A DNA stretch of 64,000 nucleotides from Microbacterium ureisolvens. GTDB lineage: Bacteria > Actinomycetota > Actinomycetes > Actinomycetales > Microbacteriaceae. The notes beneath the pieces were generated by a model. That model did no database searches. It saw only the letters and a list, made by a program, of their open reading frames with translations, and was not told the DNA's origin. Numbering within the stretch: position 1 is the stretch's first letter; each line of letters begins with the position of its first letter. The DNA is taken from positions 167,067-231,066 of the forward strand of contig NZ_JADIJE010000007.1 of assembly GCF_015278315.1 (NCBI RefSeq). Direction: 5' to 3'. Position numbers and translations under genes: made by a program. Below, piece after piece: positions 62,671 to 64,000 of this stretch.

Positions 62671-62716
62671 ACGCGTTCGCGCCGTGCACCTTCTCGGGTG
62701 CACGGCGCGAACGCGT
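62671..62716 (+). terminator. 20-bp hairpin terminator after the lipoprotein gene
   Basis: A perfect 20-bp inverted repeat (62671-62690 and 62697-62716) has a six-base loop and is followed by TTGTGG. It lies 39 bases after the lipoprotein stop and separates it from the convergent membrane-protein gene. Confidence 0.7.
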
Positions 62717-62728
62717 TTGTGGTGCGGG

Positions 62729-63160
62729 TCAGCCGGCCGCCGACGGGCGGCGGCGCTCGAGGGCGCGCTGCGCGCGACGGGCGAGTCCCACGACGCCGGC
62801 GACGAGCGCGAATCCGCCGACGAGGAGCACGGCGTACGCGGTGACGGCGGCGGGCGTGAGGTGCAGCATCCACGCCGTGACGGTCGCGTGGCGAGCCGGG
62901 TCGGTCAGTACCCACAGCGCCAGCGCGGCGATCGCCGCCAGCACGAGCCCCCACACGATGCCGGCCCAGCGCACGCGGGGTCCGCTCGGGGGCTCAGCCG
63001 CTGCGGCGGGCGCCGAGTCGGATGCCTCCGCCTCGAAGGCCGCGGGCGGCGCGAATGCGGGCGGGACGGCCGAGGGGACCGGGGGTGCATCGACCGACAT
63101 CGTCGCGCCGGCGTCGGGTGCGGCGTCCGGGGTCTCGGAGTGGCTCATGGGAGTGCTCAT
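62729..63160 (-). CDS. Small membrane protein next to the PspC/DUF4097-like gene
   Basis: This 143-residue protein has a Pro/Ala-rich hydrophilic N-terminal half and two hydrophobic segments (WAGIVWGLVLAAIAALALWV and AVTAYAVLLVGGFALVAGVV). A basic C-terminal tail (ARRAQRALERRRPSAAG) follows. The ATG at 63160 overlaps the stop of the upstream gene (ATGA), implying coupling. No enzyme motif is seen; it probably partners the upstream membrane protein in envelope-stress control. Confidence 0.7.
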   Translation of the reverse strand: MSTPMSHSETPDAAPDAGATMSVDAPPVPSAVPPAFAPPAAFEAEASDSAPAAAAEPPSGPRVRWAGIVWGLVLAAIAALALWVLTDPARHATVTAWMLHLTPAAVTAYAVLLVGGFALVAGVVGLARRAQRALERRRPSAAG

Positions 63161-64000
63161 TTCTCGTAGATCGTGACGTGGATCGATCCGGTGCGCTGGT
63201 CGATCGTCAGCTGCTGGGTCGTGACGCCGTCGTTGGTCGGATCCTCGTTCGCGGCTCGCCAGGTCACGTGCCCGTCACCGCCGGGATCGACGGTTCCGGA
63301 CTCGGCCTCGCCGCCTGCTTCGGGCATGCGCGAGTACATGACGACGCCGTCGCCGAGGCTCGCGTCGAGTTCGAGCACCGTGCCGGGGTACACCACGATG
63401 TCGGTGCCGCCGACGCCCTTGGTCACCGAGACGCCGCCGGCCTCGATGTCGTCATCCTCCGACAACGACGAGACCGAGATGTAGGTCGATCCCCACGGCT
63501 GCGCGACAGTCTGCTCGTACGTCGCGGTGCCGAGATCGACGCTTCCGAGGGTGACCCGCTCGGGACCGGATGCCGCAGCCACGCCGCCGCCGATCACGAG
63601 CAGCACGATCGTGACCGCGGTGAGGAAGCCGCTCCGCCGGCGGATGACGCCTGCCACCACCATCGACAGAGCCGTGACGAGGGCGGCGGTGAACACGCCG
63701 ATGGCGCCCGCGAAGGGCGCTGTCGCGGCATCCGTCAGCGTCGTCAGCACCGCGAGCGCGCCTGCCACGAGGGCGGCGCCGAGCGCCGTCAGGACGAACA
63801 CGAAGCTCGCTCGCGGGCGGGTCGCACGGCGCACGCGGCGACGCTGCTCTGCCTCGAGTGCGAAGGCGGCCCCCGCCGCCTGCCGCTCGCGTCGAGCCTG
63901 CTCGCGGGCTGCGCGGTCCGCGTCCTGCCGGCTGCGACGCCACGCGTCATCCTGAGCGCGCCAGGCGTGGTGCCGCGCGCGCCACTCGGCCACCGCGGGG
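63157..64000 (-). CDS. PspC/DUF4097-like membrane protein, 5' end cut by the window
   Basis: At least 278 residues are present and the frame stays open beyond the window edge, so the N-terminus is missing. The visible part has a charged Arg/Ala-rich helix (DAWRRSRQDADRAAREQARR) and three hydrophobic segments (FVFVLTALGAALVAGALAVL, IGVFTAALVTALSMVVAGVI, VTIVLLVIGGGVAAAS). A C-terminal beta-rich extracytoplasmic domain (about 150-278) with repeated Gly-Asp turns follows. This C-terminal domain resembles DUF4097-like beta structures found after PspC or DUF1707 domains in actinobacteria. A GTG at 63993 might be read as a start but is more likely internal. Confidence 0.6.
   Translation of the reverse strand, partial: PAVAEWRARHHAWRAQDDAWRRSRQDADRAAREQARRERQAAGAAFALEAEQRRRVRRATRPRASFVFVLTALGAALVAGALAVLTTLTDAATAPFAGAIGVFTAALVTALSMVVAGVIRRRSGFLTAVTIVLLVIGGGVAAASGPERVTLGSVDLGTATYEQTVAQPWGSTYISVSSLSEDDDIEAGGVSVTKGVGGTDIVVYPGTVLELDASLGDGVVMYSRMPEAGGEAESGTVDPGGDGHVTWRAANEDPTNDGVTTQQLTIDQRTGSIHVTIYEK

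Overview
The window is a high-GC actinobacterial chromosome segment, most likely Microbacterium or a close relative in Microbacteriaceae. The evidence is the codon use, frequent GTG starts, ATGA/GTGA stop-start overlaps, apparently leaderless genes, two DUF222-HNH genes, ABC sugar importers without their own ATPase, and heavy use of the word GGATGCCGC/GCGGCATCC. No rRNA, insertion sequence, phage module or CRISPR array was seen. It reads as ordinary chromosome with several carbohydrate-utilisation islands.

Layout. 1-3.1 kb: an MDR quinone reductase, a small acidic reading frame broken by an in-frame TGA, and a DUF222-HNH protein. 3.9-10.7 kb: a beta-galactoside locus with a divergent LacI regulator carrying a pentapeptide-repeat N-terminus, two 16-bp operators, a GH42 beta-galactosidase, a lipoprotein solute-binding protein and two permeases. 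10.8-11.8 kb: an Hcp-like protein followed by an LNPQPLPP-motif protein. 12.0-15.6 kb: a MoxR/Mg-chelatase-type AAA ATPase and a VWA protein. 15.6-19.5 kb: small stress-type genes and a large-subunit catalase. 19.6-25 kb: a secreted PL11 rhamnogalacturonan lyase and a GH130 enzyme. 25-31 kb: small membrane proteins, a tRNA-Met-like element, MDR and saccharopine-type oxidoreductases, methyltransferases and a family of intergenic repeats. 31.3-32.6 kb: a rearrangement scar where two truncated genes meet, followed by a stand-alone EVE-like protein. 32.6-43.8 kb: oxidoreductases, MmyB-type and other regulators, a two-glycosyltransferase operon whose first member is a HEAT-repeat fusion, UPF0303, and a second DUF222-HNH gene. 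43.8-50.2 kb: a WYL regulator divergent from a DrrAB-type exporter, a PAS-GAF-GGDEF protein, a MarR regulator and a degenerate EAL protein.

50.3-61.9 kb holds the most coherent system: a 1011-residue membrane-tethered putative glycosidase, an ABC importer (lipoprotein plus two permeases), a cytoplasmic NagZ-type GH3, AnmK, a BadF/BadG-type amino-sugar kinase, MurQ and an RpiR/MurR regulator, mostly with overlapping stops and starts. Together these can import and break down peptidoglycan-derived GlcNAc-(anhydro)MurNAc to GlcNAc-6-phosphate without a PTS. The window ends with a small lipoprotein, a small membrane protein and the 3' part of a PspC/DUF4097-like membrane protein cut by the window edge.

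The main candidates for new biology are the ABC-type muropeptide-sugar recycling operon with its polytopic glycosidase, the Hcp/LNPQPLPP pair in a Gram-positive, the HEAT-glycosyltransferase fusion, the LacI repeat extension, and the tRNA-Met-like element with a non-canonical D-arm.
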